From NCBI GenBank assembly GCA_021234155.1, contig JAJEKV010000010.1:7412871-7476870 (forward strand): a DNA stretch of 64,000 nucleotides. Direction: 5' to 3'. The translations under genes were made by a program, and so were the position numbers. This DNA is from Isoetes taiwanensis (taxonomy: Eukaryota > Streptophyta > Lycopodiopsida > Isoetales > Isoetaceae). The notes below the pieces were generated by a model. That model did no database searches, had not been told where the DNA came from, and worked only from the letters and a program-made list of their open reading frames with translations. Below, one piece after another: positions 24,990 to 35,390 of this stretch (its first letter is position 1; each line of letters begins with the position of its first letter).

Positions 24990-26838
24990 GTATTTCATGT
25001 AGTATAGTCGGGTTATGTTATGTCTTCTATGGATGAGTATTTTAGCAAAGTGCAAAAATAAGTAAGCACATTGTGTTATTCTTTCTGCACTTATTTTTGC
25101 ATATGTAAGAAGAACCAACATGGGTGTCTTCATACCATGCGCAATATTGAAGTGGATTATATAGACGAATTTTTTGTGAACAACTCGTGGTTTTTATGGG
25201 CTACAAATTTGTCCATATTTTGTTTTGTTTCGCCTTTCTTTTCTTGGATATAACGCATATTGTAAGCCATACATGGCATGGTGTACATAAATTCAACATA
25301 GTTGTTCAATCTAACTGTATTTTTTATATCTCCTACACATTAGGCTTGCTCCAGTACTGTATATAGACCATCTATGTTGTTGTCTTCCAACAATGACATG
25401 CCGTAAATACAAGTTGCATAGTTGATCCTTGAAAGTATCTTGTGAATATGATATGGCAACCTAGATGGAGAATTAGAGGTGTGGTTCCGAAGTAACCTTC
25501 CAAGATTTGCTGTCACGTTCATGCCCTTTTTCGAAATGAGCTATTAACATAATTCCCAAGAATATAGCACAAAGATGAGCGTGGTAATGATCATATGCAA
25601 CTGTGCATCATGCACTTATTATTCATCACAATTTGGGTCATCTCTCAAAGTATCCTAGGTAAAGGAATCGTAATAACTGGTATATGAATGAAGCCTTCAT
25701 AATGGTTGCTGGCAATACAGTAGACTACAAAGAACACCTAATTACAACTTGATAATGGAGTAGTACACTGCTCAGAATCAATCAAAATGGGGGAAGCACA
25801 TTGTCTTTGCTTCAATCTCTCCTTAATAAGTTACTCCTGTTAATAGGCACATACTTTCAAGACACTGAAAACTGTGACCTTATCTGGCTATACTTCACAT
25901 AGATTAACTTCAAAACATTCCAGTGGCAGGAAACATTACGCGTAATGGGCATCATTGAATTCCATTACACTATGCTCTGGCTTGGAAATCCATTAAAACC
26001 CTTGCATGACCCTCTAACTTTGCAAATTTCACATAAGCACATTTCATTGTCTTACCTGCTCCATCTCATTAAAATGCTATCCAGTTCAAGATTTGATATA
26101 CATAACAACCACTGCAATACTGGTATTGATCAAGTGACAGTGAAGAACAGTCACAACGGCTCGGAGTAGCTTGTTCATTTTCTGACCAACGAGCTTGCTG
26201 TTACAAAAAATGGGTGCAAAAGTGACATGCCCCTCATCCTTTGCCGGTATGTCTTGTTAGGGACAGTTTTTTTATTCTTTCTGTATTTCATCTAGAAGAG
26301 GCAGGACATTTTGCCTTCACTGCTATGAGCTGCATTGACCAGAAAGGACATATACACATATAGCACTGATATGGCATTTACACCAGACTTCTTACTATTG
26401 AGATATGTGAGAACACCACATTTGGCTGGACATTCACTGCGAATCTGAAAAGCCTGTTATGTCTTTGCTGGATATGGGGAGATGGAATGCCCCTGTGCTA
26501 ACCCAACCTTGGCTAAATATGTGGACAATAAAATTGGACATAGTACATAACCGCACCTTAAGAAAATGGCTAAGCCTTGGACTTAACCATATCCCTTTGT
26601 GAAGTTCAAGAGTGAACTGCACCAAACTATTGATCAGTTCTTTGGCTTACACAGACATGGCAACCATATAATAAGACATGGCAACCATAATACAGACATG
26701 GCACTAGGCATATAATAAGGCATCGTATAAGCTGATTATTAAATCCAGAGGTATGAAAGGCTTGAGCAGCTTACATAAACAGAATTTGATAACGTAGATA
26801 TCAAGATGTGAATCAGATAGCTTACCTTAATCTAAGAG
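24990..26838. other. No gene recognised
   Basis: Only short open frames. A three-copy repeat of AGACATGGCAACCATA lies at about 26651-26710. The AT-rich flanks of the mini-exon array begin after about 26740. Confidence 0.5.
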
Positions 26839-27512
26839 GTGCGCCGCCGCACTAGGTCAACAGTCTGTTGCCATGACTTCAAAATTTGTCTTCTGCCATC
26901 AGATTCTGAGCAGCAAATTGTCCCACTTGTTTTGAAACAGCGACAGATAAACATATTATCTTCAGTATTCACATTTCAACCGATTCAAGTAATAAATTTC
27001 AGTTAAAAAACATGGAATACTATGGAATACTATGGTCTGGGCTGGGTCAGATAAATTAACATCTGAGCTCTTATAATCTGAGCTCTTATAATCTGAGCGT
27101 TACAACAGACTAAAGATCTGCAGTTTGCCTACCATCCCAGAGGTGGTGCGCCGCCGCGTGGTGCATTAAAACAAAAAAAAATCCAACCATTCTTACCTTT
27201 CTGGAGGATGTGCGCCGCCGCACTGGGTCGGATTGAAGCTGGAGCAAGGATTTAGATATGAATACAACTGAAAATAGTCATGGTAAATCTCTCAGAAATT
27301 TGCCCTCACAAATCACAGACATGTGTTTTTCCAAAACAGATATTACCTTACTGAATGGAGTGCGCCGCCGCACTGGGTCGGATTGAAGCAGTAGCAAGGG
27401 TTAAGATTACAATGCAGCTGGAAAAAATCATGGAAAACATCGTGGAAATCATGGAAATCATGCAGCTTATTCAAATCGAGCCTACCTTGCTAGATGGAGT
27501 GCGCCGCCGCAC
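26839..27512 (-). repeat. Five-unit array of mini-exon-like sequences
   Basis: GTGCGCCGCCGCAC (or one close variant) occurs at 26839, 27146, 27210, 27360 and 27499. On the minus strand each unit reads GTGCGGCGGCGCAC and, 15-19 bases later, a splice-donor-like (A/T)G|GTARG. Two units share 23 more bases upstream (starting CTTCAATCCGACCCA). Read in one frame the units encode variants of PVRRRTxxSK. One unit has an in-frame TAG. GTGCG and CGCAC can pair as a small stem. The units are 64-307 bases apart with unrelated AT-rich spacers. Confidence 0.7.
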
Positions 27513-27539
27513 CGGTTCTACAATGGGCAGACAAATTTC

Positions 27540-28026
27540 CAAGAACAGATGATTTTCGGAGAGGTATTTTGAAAAAACAGAGGTACAGAGATATTTTTCG
27601 AGGTACAGAGGTATGTTTCGAGGTTTTTTTCGAAAATTAACTTTAAAAAAACAATAGAGGTTAAAAAAGCATTAATTCCCATACAGGTTTCACAAATAAC
27701 AAAAATTTATTTTTTCAAAAGCAAAAGAGATTGCAAAGCCATTATTCAAATTCTTGCTTCTCTTATACATTATTTTTTAACGCCTACATTTTCACACGCC
27801 CTAAAGTATTTAAACGTTTTAAACCGGCTGAAATTATTGCATTTTGTAATTAGCATACGAAATTGTTGGCGTGCAATTCATTAATTATGAATATTCGTGA
27901 CAGTAATTAATTATTTTGAGGACCTCAATTGATTGTTCAACGTCGTCAAATTAGCTATTCTAGTTTTAGTAGTCTAGTTTCCTGCGGAAGAGTTGTCTGT
28001 GTAGCACGAAGTTATTTGTTGTTGCA
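27540..28026. other. AT-rich spacer, possible promoter of the next gene
   Basis: Strongly AT-rich, with short repeats of GAGGTACAGAGRTATKTTTCG at about 27560-27630. No gene. Confidence 0.4.
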
Positions 28027-29123
28027 ATGGCTGCAAACGACTGTGAGATTCTTTCTTTCACTGCAAATGACGTGATAATCTCATCACCTGGTAAAACATT
28101 GAGAATGGTATGCTCTTTTGTGAATGGAGAATGTCAACTGTCTAGGAAATGGTTGTGTGAGAGTTTTCAATTTCGTAATGAAAAATTGTGTGTTGTGCAA
28201 TCTAAGAGTGGTAGAGGAATGACAATTCTTCTTGACGAAGTTGTGAATCAAGAGGGGCAGAGTGTGTATGTGGCCCTAGCCTGTAATGGGAACTTTGTCA
28301 CAGTCGAAGGCACGCCTATTATTCTTGAGGTCAGCACTCCTCATGCACCAATAATTGTTGACAGTCCGATCCAGCATATTCGTGAGAGTACTATAAACAT
28401 TGTTTCCACGTTTCAAACACTTGTTGATAGTTTTGGATCTAGCAAACTTAAGAAATTGTTTTGGAACTCGTCAATCGAATGCGTCCAGGAGGAGATTTAG
28501 AAAACTCTTGGGTACATTTTGACCACGTAAAATGCACTGTTGGGTGGACTACTTTAGCATGTCATGTGTATGACCCAAGGTGATATTTTTATCTATCATG
28601 TTTTTCACTTGCCATTTCAAAGTATTTATTTACTTACTGTAATTTCTGAAATGTACAGTATGCGTTGCCTTCTTACAATAGCAACATGTGACATGAAAAC
28701 GGAGGATATGGAAGCTCAGATAAAGTTCTGGACAAAGCTAAACAAAGTTATGATACTAAAGAACTCACCACCTGCTCAGTTCAAAGGATTCATGGCAGAC
28801 GAAGCTCAGGCTAATTGGAATGCAATTCGGGCAACGCAGTCAACTCGGCAGTTTTACATAGTGGTTTAAGGCCCATTCATGCAGGTTCAGGAGGAAACAA
28901 TCAGACTGTGCCAAAAAGGACCAGAGATAGCACGGAGTATAACAAGGATGTGGGTTCCGGTAGCCATCGTCCAGAAAAGACGGCCCATACTCGGTCTAGA
29001 GTTAGGGTAGATGCTTCAGCAAAGCGGAATATAATCTTTGATGATGCTACATACCTTGTACAGAAGTATGATTTGCTGCCAGGGGAATGGGCTATTAGAA
29101 GAACAGAGCCTGGTAGTACATAG
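28027..29123 (+). pseudogene. Second transposase-like gene, three exon-like pieces, decayed
   Basis: An intact 157-codon frame starts at ATG 28027 (MAANDCEILSFTANDVIISS) and ends at TAG 28498-28500. After a gap with stops, a frame from about 28640 encodes LTIATCDMKTEDMEAQIKFW and FKGFMADEAQANWNAIR, motifs I know from transposase-like proteins of mosses, liverworts and ferns. A third frame (28815-29123) follows, with VPKRTRDSTEYNKDVGSG and FDDATYLVQKYDLLPGEW. The frames do not join without breaks, so I call it a pseudogene. The first frame alone could still make a small protein. Superfamily unknown. Confidence 0.5.
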
Positions 29124-29222
29124 CGAGTGGTGCGACATGCCACAATAGAATATTCCAAAGAATATTCTCCCATGGAACCCTCCAAGCCATCTCAAAAAAA
29201 ACCCTCCAAATAAAATTCCCCT

Positions 29223-29470
29223 GGTGTGGTGGTGGTGGGGTGTGGTGTGGTTGTGGTGGAGTGTGGTGGTGGTGGATTGTGGTGTGGGACATGGTGGAGT
29301 CTGGTGGTGTGGTGTGGTGGTGGTGGAGGAGTGTGGTGGTGGTGGAGGAGTGTGGTGGTGGTGGTGGTGGTGTGGTGGTGGTGTGTGGTGTGGGAGTGTG
29401 GCGGTGGGAGATGGTAGAGTGTAGTGGTGGGAGATCGTGGGGTGTGGTGTGGGACATGGTGGATGCCAAC
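29223..29470. repeat. GT-rich array, third in the 17-kb element
   Basis: GTGGTGGTGG/GTGTGG-type sequence, sharing GTGTGGGACATGGTGGAGT with the array at 22.7 kb. The left edge has AAAAACCCTCCAAAT, the reverse complement of the right edge of that array. Confidence 0.9.
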
Positions 29471-29699
29471 AACTCACCACCACCACACATACCTCATCTA
29501 TCATTCTGGCATCCATTGCACGAAATGCCCCACAGATGGCATCATAGAGACACAACATGACAATACAGCCAACATGATGCAAAATGGTAGTAGACATACC
29601 TGATTCTTGAAGTGGATTTGATGTTACCTTTTCTGTGTTGATAGAAACAATCTAGATCAAGTTTGAGATTTTTTTCTGTTGTAACACAACTAATAATTG

Positions 29700-30278
29700 A
29701 ACATACCTGCAATGGCATGTTTTGGTCTCAGAACATTGCTCTGCTTTTCTGTTTTGATTGTGAGTTCAGATTGAATGTGTGGTCTAGAGGAACCTGATTT
29801 GGTTTTTTTCCTATCATCTTCATCATCCCCATCACTTTTACTATTTTCCTCCTCGTCAGGTTGGATTTGCCTATGCTATCTCTTGGGTCTAGAAGAACTG
29901 GCCTCTGCTTTCTCATCGGGAGTTTTATAATAATCCGAGAAGCTCTTCCAATTAACAGCCTCCCCCTTTATATGCAGATAATAAGCCACTGCCCAGGTTC
30001 CAGGAGCCATTCCACCCCATGTATGTGGCTTCCCCTCGTAATTCATTTGTAAATTTGCATGAACTCTTTGTATTGTTCATTGCTCGATTCTTCAACCCTG
30101 TACAAGAAAACATATGCCTTAATTTTTCGGTTTGAACAAAACATTTGGGGAAAAATACAGTAGCCGATTTATTTGGAACTCTGTCACCCCAAAGCTTCTT
30201 TAGATCTTCGTGGGGCACAATCTCTTGTTTGAGGAGAGATTTCATCGTGTAACCAGTGGCGTTCAATTCTGACTCCAT
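29700..30278 (-). CDS. Unidentified spliced gene at the right end of the 17-kb element
   Basis: Starts at ATG 30278 (MESELNATGYTMKSLLKQEI, then LKKLWGDRVPNKSATVFF) about 300 bases inside the right terminal repeat. A second open piece follows (HTWGGMAPGTWAVAYYLHIK, AVNWKSFSDYYKTPDEKAEA) and ends in an acidic, Lys-rich tail. The pieces need an intron at about 30090-30150 and one frame change near 30050, so the gene may be damaged. No family recognised. Its position, transcribed inward from the right end opposite the transposase, suggests an element-encoded accessory protein. Confidence 0.4.
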
Positions 30279-30281
30279 TAG

Positions 30282-30413
30282 GGTTCAATCGGCAAGAAGC
30301 GGCAAAAACACAGAGAAGAGGTGATGGTTCAATCGGCAAGAAGCGGAAAAAAAACAGAGAAGAGGTGATGGTTCAATCGGCAAGAAGCGGCAAAAAAACA
30401 GAGAAAAAGGTGA
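30282..30413. repeat. 44-bp unit repeated three times
   Basis: GGTTCAATCGGCAAGAAGCG... starts at 30282, 30326 and 30370, with only small A-run differences. It lies immediately upstream of the minus-strand ATG at 30278, i.e. in its leader or promoter. Confidence 0.9.
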
Positions 30414-30573
30414 TTCTTTCCTAATTCAAAAAGGTGGACAATGACGTGGCATAAAATTCAAAATAACCGACGCTCATTAATTCGCACTCCCGCAATCTCC
30501 GCTTCGGTATGCACCACCCGATTCTACCACAAAGGTGGTGCCAAAATGTGGCGTCAAAATGCACGTTTTTGAT

Positions 30574-30595
30574 ACACCACAGCGTGCTTTTACCC
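30574..30595 (-). repeat. Right terminal inverted repeat of the 17-kb element
   Basis: Plus strand ends ...ACAGCGTGCTTTTACCC at 30595, followed by AGGA (30596-30599), the duplicate of 13505-13508. Confidence 0.85.
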
Positions 30596-31332
30596 AGGAT
30601 TTCCCATCTGCCTGCAGTTGGCTAGCATTCATAAAGAACGCTGAAGCTACAGCTTTCCTGACTCTTTCAATATCTTTGTCACATGATCTCATGTTCATGC
30701 CAAGACGTTGTAAAACCTTTGCTAGCTGGGCTCTTACATCTAGAACTTTCTTCATGGACTGATAATTAATGCAGTTCTGATGACACCATTGTGATGATTT
30801 GTTAGAAGAAATAAAGGCTTCATACACATTAAGGTAGCTGATGAGATCACCTTCAGATGCAGAAAAACGGCTCCTTGCCTCATCAAGCTCCCTTTGCCTT
30901 CCAAATACGATATCCAGATTGATTGGACAGACATCATTGCTGCAATAATGACTACCTCAGATGAGCAACCAAGTGGTCCTGAAGACAATAGCATCTTGGA
31001 AACTTTTGGGTCAAGTGGAATTTCTGCAATTTGATGACCTAGCGGAGATGTCAATTTAGCATCTAAGTCGAGGACTCCAAGGGCATAAAGATGTTCCAAA
31101 GGTTTCATCATTGTCTCTGCTGTTGGAGGAGCAAGCCAGTTAAAAGTCATTATGTTATCTATCCCTAAAGCTTTTAGTTGTAACACATTGAAAGCAAGTT
31201 CTGATCTCTGCATCTCTGAAATACTTTCAGCCTCCATGTCCTTGACATAAGTTTCCTCTGTGTAGAGCCTAAATCATTTTCCAGGACGTATTCTTCCAGC
31301 TCTCCCAGCTCTTTGTTGTGCTGATGCTCTTG
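30596..31332 (-). pseudogene. DEAH-box helicase piece, right part of the split copy
   Basis: The minus strand encodes the region after the RecA2 domain of a DHX35/DEAH9-type helicase: ALGIDNIMTFNWLAPPTAET, EHLYALGVLDLDAKLTSPLG, then NVYEAFISSNKSSQWCHQN and SCDKDIERVRKAVASAF. The segment aligns to 31749-32488 and continues exactly where the left piece (13508) stops. Several frame breaks, e.g. near 30905, show decay. Confidence 0.85.
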
Positions 31333-33395
31333 AGCAGGTTTGACATTCTTGAGGGATTCTCCATCAACTTAAAATATGTTAGTAGAATGGACATGGTAGC
31401 CTTTCTTATTACTTTGGGATGGAGCAAACAAAGCTTGGCTCAAGTCAACATTGAAGTTGCATGTAAATGCACTGCAAGTATGCAATTTTTAACTTGCTTG
31501 CATTATGAAATGCTTGATGGTCAGAAGTGTTGCCATTGTTCACTCATTTCTCGGTCCTCGCCGATTGAAGAAATGAGGTGCAACCTCAGTTAGCCATGAA
31601 CGATCAATTGTAGAGACATCTTTCATGTAGTAACAGTGACCTGTAAAAATAACAGACTGAAACACAAGCCATTTTAGAGTTGCTCTAAATAAAACTGATG
31701 ATGGATGAATGAGTAACTCCTGATTCCCACCACGAACAACTTTGTAGGATTTCCCATCTGCCTGCAGTTGGCTAGCATTTATAAAGAGCGCTGAAGCTAC
31801 AGCTTTCCTGACTCTTTCAATATCTTTGTCACATGATCTCATGTTCATGCCAAGACATTGTAAAAACTTTGCTAGCTGGGCTCTTACATCTAGAACTTTC
31901 CCCATGGACTGATAATTAATGCAGTTCTAATGCACCATTGTGATGATTTGTTAGAAGAAATAAAGGCTTCATACACATTAAGGTAGCTGATGAGATCACC
32001 TTCAGATGCAGAAAAATGGCTCCTTGCCTCATCAAGCTCCCTTTGCCTTCCAAATAGCTTGATATCCGTGATTGATTGGACGGACATCATTGCTGCAATA
32101 ATGACTACCTCGGATGAGCAACCAAGTGGTCCCGAAGACAATAGCATCTTGGAAACTTTTGGGTCAAGTGGAATTTCGCAATTTGATGACCTAGTGGAGA
32201 TGTCAATTTAGCATCTAAGTCGAGGGACTCAAGGGCATAAAGATGTTCCAAAGATTTCATCATTGTCTCTGGCTGGAGGGGGAGAAAGCCGCTTAAAAGT
32301 CATTATGTTATCTATCCCTAAAGCTTCTAGTTGTAACACATTGGAAGCAAGTTCTCGATCTCGTGATCTCGAATACTTTCGGGCTCCATGTCCTTGACAT
32401 AAGTTTCCTCTGTGTAGAGCCTAAATCATTTTCCGGGGCGTGTTCTTCCAGCTCTCCCAGTTCTTTATTGTGCCGATGCTCTTGAGATAGGCTATCACCA
32501 CCGCTTCTACATCGGTGGAAGGGTTATAAAAACGCCGCTTCGAAACCACCGTCAACAACATAAGCTATTCCCTCTCATTTATTACGATGTTTTACGCTAT
32601 GTTTGTGCATACAATGACTTTCCTTTTCCCTCTTGGTGCCGGATTGAAGACAAGTTCCCGATCGAACGTGGTAACCCGGCATAAAGCGGTAGGGCAAGTA
32701 GCCCTAACTTACTACCTTCTTCGTTAATCAATTGAACGACAAGATCAACATCTTCTTGACTGTCATAAAACCAAAACATCTCACGAAGGCTCGCTTTGTG
32801 GATTGAAATTGTGTAGAAACTGCTGATCTAATGTAGTCGATCACGTGTTCTTTAACATCTTGTATCTCACTCAACACTAAATGTCCGACCTTCTCTTTGA
32901 AACTATTACGGGTCTAGGGTCCGGCAGCTCACTCAATTCTCCGATCGTGGCTTTCTCCGGCTCATGTCAAAAAAAATGCAATTGACTTGGCTTGCATTGT
33001 TGCCGAAGCAATGATAAGGCGCAACTCTGGTCTCTTCCTTTGAATCTTTTTCAGCAAACCTAAAACCATATCTGTTGCTTTGCTTCTCTCATGAGCTTCA
33101 TCTACCATAATGACACTATACTTGGACAATAAGGGATCCTCCATCATCTCCCTCAGTAAGACACCATCAGTCAAATATTTAATTTTGGTTAAACCTGGAG
33201 TCACAACTTCTTCAAAACGTATTGAATAACCAACTTCAGCCCCTATTCTGACATTCATTTCTTCTGCTACTTACTCTAGCTGAAACTGTCTGAACATCAA
33301 TTCTTCTCGGTTGCGTACAAGCTATTGTATAACCACCATCTGCCCAACCTGCTTCACATAGATATTGAGGAATTAAACAAGGATCTATTAAACGG
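31333..33395 (-). pseudogene. DEAH-box helicase (DHX35/DEAH9 type), uninterrupted but decayed copy
   Basis: Reading down the minus strand: GYTIACTQPRRIDVQTVSAR (motif Ia, about 33330), GAEVGYSIRFEEVVTPGL, motif II VDEAHERS (about 33105), motif III SATMQ (about 33000), RecA2 piece VQLINEEG with LPLYAGLPR (about 32700), winged-helix/ratchet region (32150-31890), and the C-terminal region ending RSWLTEVAPHFF (31560). Motif I (GKT) lies upstream and was not found. There are frameshifts at about 33260, 32780, 32480 and 32150, and a one-base change at 32185. Bases 31333-32488 duplicate the split copy, so a tandem duplication of about 1.16 kb came before the transposon insertion. Confidence 0.85.
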
Positions 33396-34165
33396 GATCA
33401 GCTGCACCCACCGCATCTATCGGACCCGTAAGCCCAGGGCCCTGCCAATTACCTGGTTGGAGCATCCGCCATCCACAACGAAGGTGACCGCCAGTTTATC
33501 CCATCCACAACGAAGGTGACCGCCAGGTGACCGCCAGTTTACAGTGGGTTTTGAGCAGTCACCAGCATATTCTAGGTATATTTTAGTATATACTTAAGAT
33601 ATGCCAAAAACCCACGTAAACAAGGGTTTGCCCCCTTAGGGGCAACCCAAAAAAAAGATCACGTGAGAATTTTCAAGGGACAAGATTGATCTTAAGTGTA
33701 AGGCCAAGATTCATTGTAAATTTTATAAATATTTTGAGGAGAGAAAATCTTCTTCTCTTTCTCATCCATCCAATTATCGTAAAAGAAGGTGGAGCTCTCA
33801 AACTGGAAACCTCTAGCAAATAGGCAGCTATCTGCAAGGAATCATCTATAAACTAAGAAAATCAAAACAAGCCAATAGAGGCCCAACTTAATGAAAATGA
33901 CTAAGATAAAAGACCATTATTATCTCATCCAACATAAAGAAGCTCTTCACATGGGTGAGTTGTAGATATTATCAGACATTTTTACCTTGCAAATGTGTCA
34001 ATGCCAGAAGATATGTTGGACTTGATACTACGAAGAACAAACAGACACAATGAGAGGGGAAGTTAATAAGGAAGAAAGATGTTAGTATGTGTGAGGAAAG
34101 AAGGCAAAACATAATAAATGAAGGCAAGGCAATTTCTTTAGCTTTTCTAAATTTCTCTGCCTAGT
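33396..34165. other. No gene; short tandem repeat
   Basis: CATCCACAACGAAGGTGACC is repeated twice, and GGTGACCGCCAG three times, between 33468 and 33541. Otherwise nothing recognised. Confidence 0.5.
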
Positions 34166-34283
<118 letters not shown>

Positions 34284-34816
34284 AGGTTAAACTAAAATAG
34301 GTGGTACAATACATGGCTAACCTCGAATGTGAGAAAGGTTCAAAGGTTTGGGCTAACTAATTCTACTAATTATCTAGCCATTCCTTCTTATTATTTGGCA
34401 AACGTAGGGTTCCAAAATTGAAGCTACTTAAAGTATTGAGAGCCAAATTATAAACCATATGTATGCATTTAGTTTTAGAATCTTCAAGCTAAACATCGAT
34501 TAAGAAATTATAATCCTGTATATTGTAAATAGTAATGTGACGTAGGCCCTCGTTGTTATGAACAATAGTTGTTGTACGGAAATGTTAGGTTTTATCAATA
34601 CCATAAGCATAAGAACAAGAAGAGAATTGCTTTGTTAAAACAAACGTGAAATAGAAATGGGATTGTCATTAAATTTGATGGAAGACGAAACAGAAACCAA
34701 AAGCTTGCTTACATAATAGTTGTGACTGGAGAGATGATGCAAGCTACATGATACTGCAATTAGTACCGGTGATTGCTCCTGATAGAAGGCTAGAGAAAAA
34801 GTTAGAACTGAAGTTA

Positions 34817-35390
34817 CTAGACCAAGATGAGGCATGATGCAGAGGGGCAGGAGGATATATTATAGGTGGGACGTAATATTGTGGAAGGGGAGGATATGTT
34901 GTAGGTGGGGATGTAATATTGTGGAGGAGGAGGAGGAGGATATATTATAGGTGCCATGTAGTATTGTGGATGGGAATATGAAGGATAAGGTTGGGGGTAG
35001 AAATGGATGGGGTCTGGAGGCCGGCCAATTTCGCGAGAAGATAGATCATGATGTTGAGGCACCATAGCTGGGATTGGGGGCTGGCTAACAGGAACATGGC
35101 AATGAATACAAACTGTATCATTAAACAAAATATACCCACATCTTATGCAAAAGGCTCCAGTTTTAAGAACAAAGTAGAGAGTAACACATTCCCCAAAATC
35201 CAATACCCCATTTTTGTCCCCATCTAGGATGTCAAAATAGGACATAATCTGCTCTCTCACCTCCGGCATCAAGGCGCTCCAAAGCTCAAGCTTGGTGATC
35301 CGGTCATCGCCATTTTTGTCTAATTGTTTAAACAGATTTCTGCATTGTGTCTGCTCTGCCGCAGGAAGATTGTGAAAGAATTTGCACGCC
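34817..35390 (-). CDS. EF-hand protein with Cys zinc-ribbon-like motif and Pro/Tyr-rich tail
   Basis: The minus frame has two canonical EF-hand loops, DKNGDDRITKLE and DGDKNGVLDFGE, separated by about 30 residues. The segment CVTLYFVLKTGAFCIRCGY and, after about seven residues, CIHC follow. This is the layout of a plant family in which the second EF-hand is followed by a CxxC...CxxC motif. The tail after about residue 95 is rich in Pro and Tyr with repeated PPPPPQYYIPTYNISS-type units. The stop is at 34817. Upstream, an in-frame TAA at 35395-35393 directly precedes an acceptor-like AG (35392-35391), so I start the exon at 35390. The first exon is not identified. It could equally be a 5'-broken copy. 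Confidence 0.6.

Larger units (their letters stand above)
13509..30595 (+). mobile_element. About 17.1-kb TIR DNA transposon (or transposon-bounded composite)
   Basis: Both ends are set by comparison with the uninterrupted helicase copy at 31333-32488. The left boundary is ...TGTAGGA|GGGTAAAAGC (13508/13509). The right boundary is GCTTTTACCC|AGGATTT... (30595/30596). The uninterrupted copy has a single TGTAGGATTT, so AGGA is a 4-bp target duplication. The terminal 22 bases are inverted repeats with one mismatch. Inside are a decayed transposase gene at the left end (plus), an unidentified gene at the right end (minus), and accessory pieces: protease, phosphatase-like, second transposase-like, LINE fragment and GT/CA arrays. 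A 4-bp duplication is known for the Sola superfamily (and Ginger). The transposase motifs make Sola plausible, but I could not test this. Some of the interior may be later insertions. Confidence 0.75.

Noticed and set aside
26839-27512. CRISPR-like array
   Set aside because: Spacers vary from 50 to almost 300 bases and the repeats end in splice donors; the DNA is eukaryotic nuclear.
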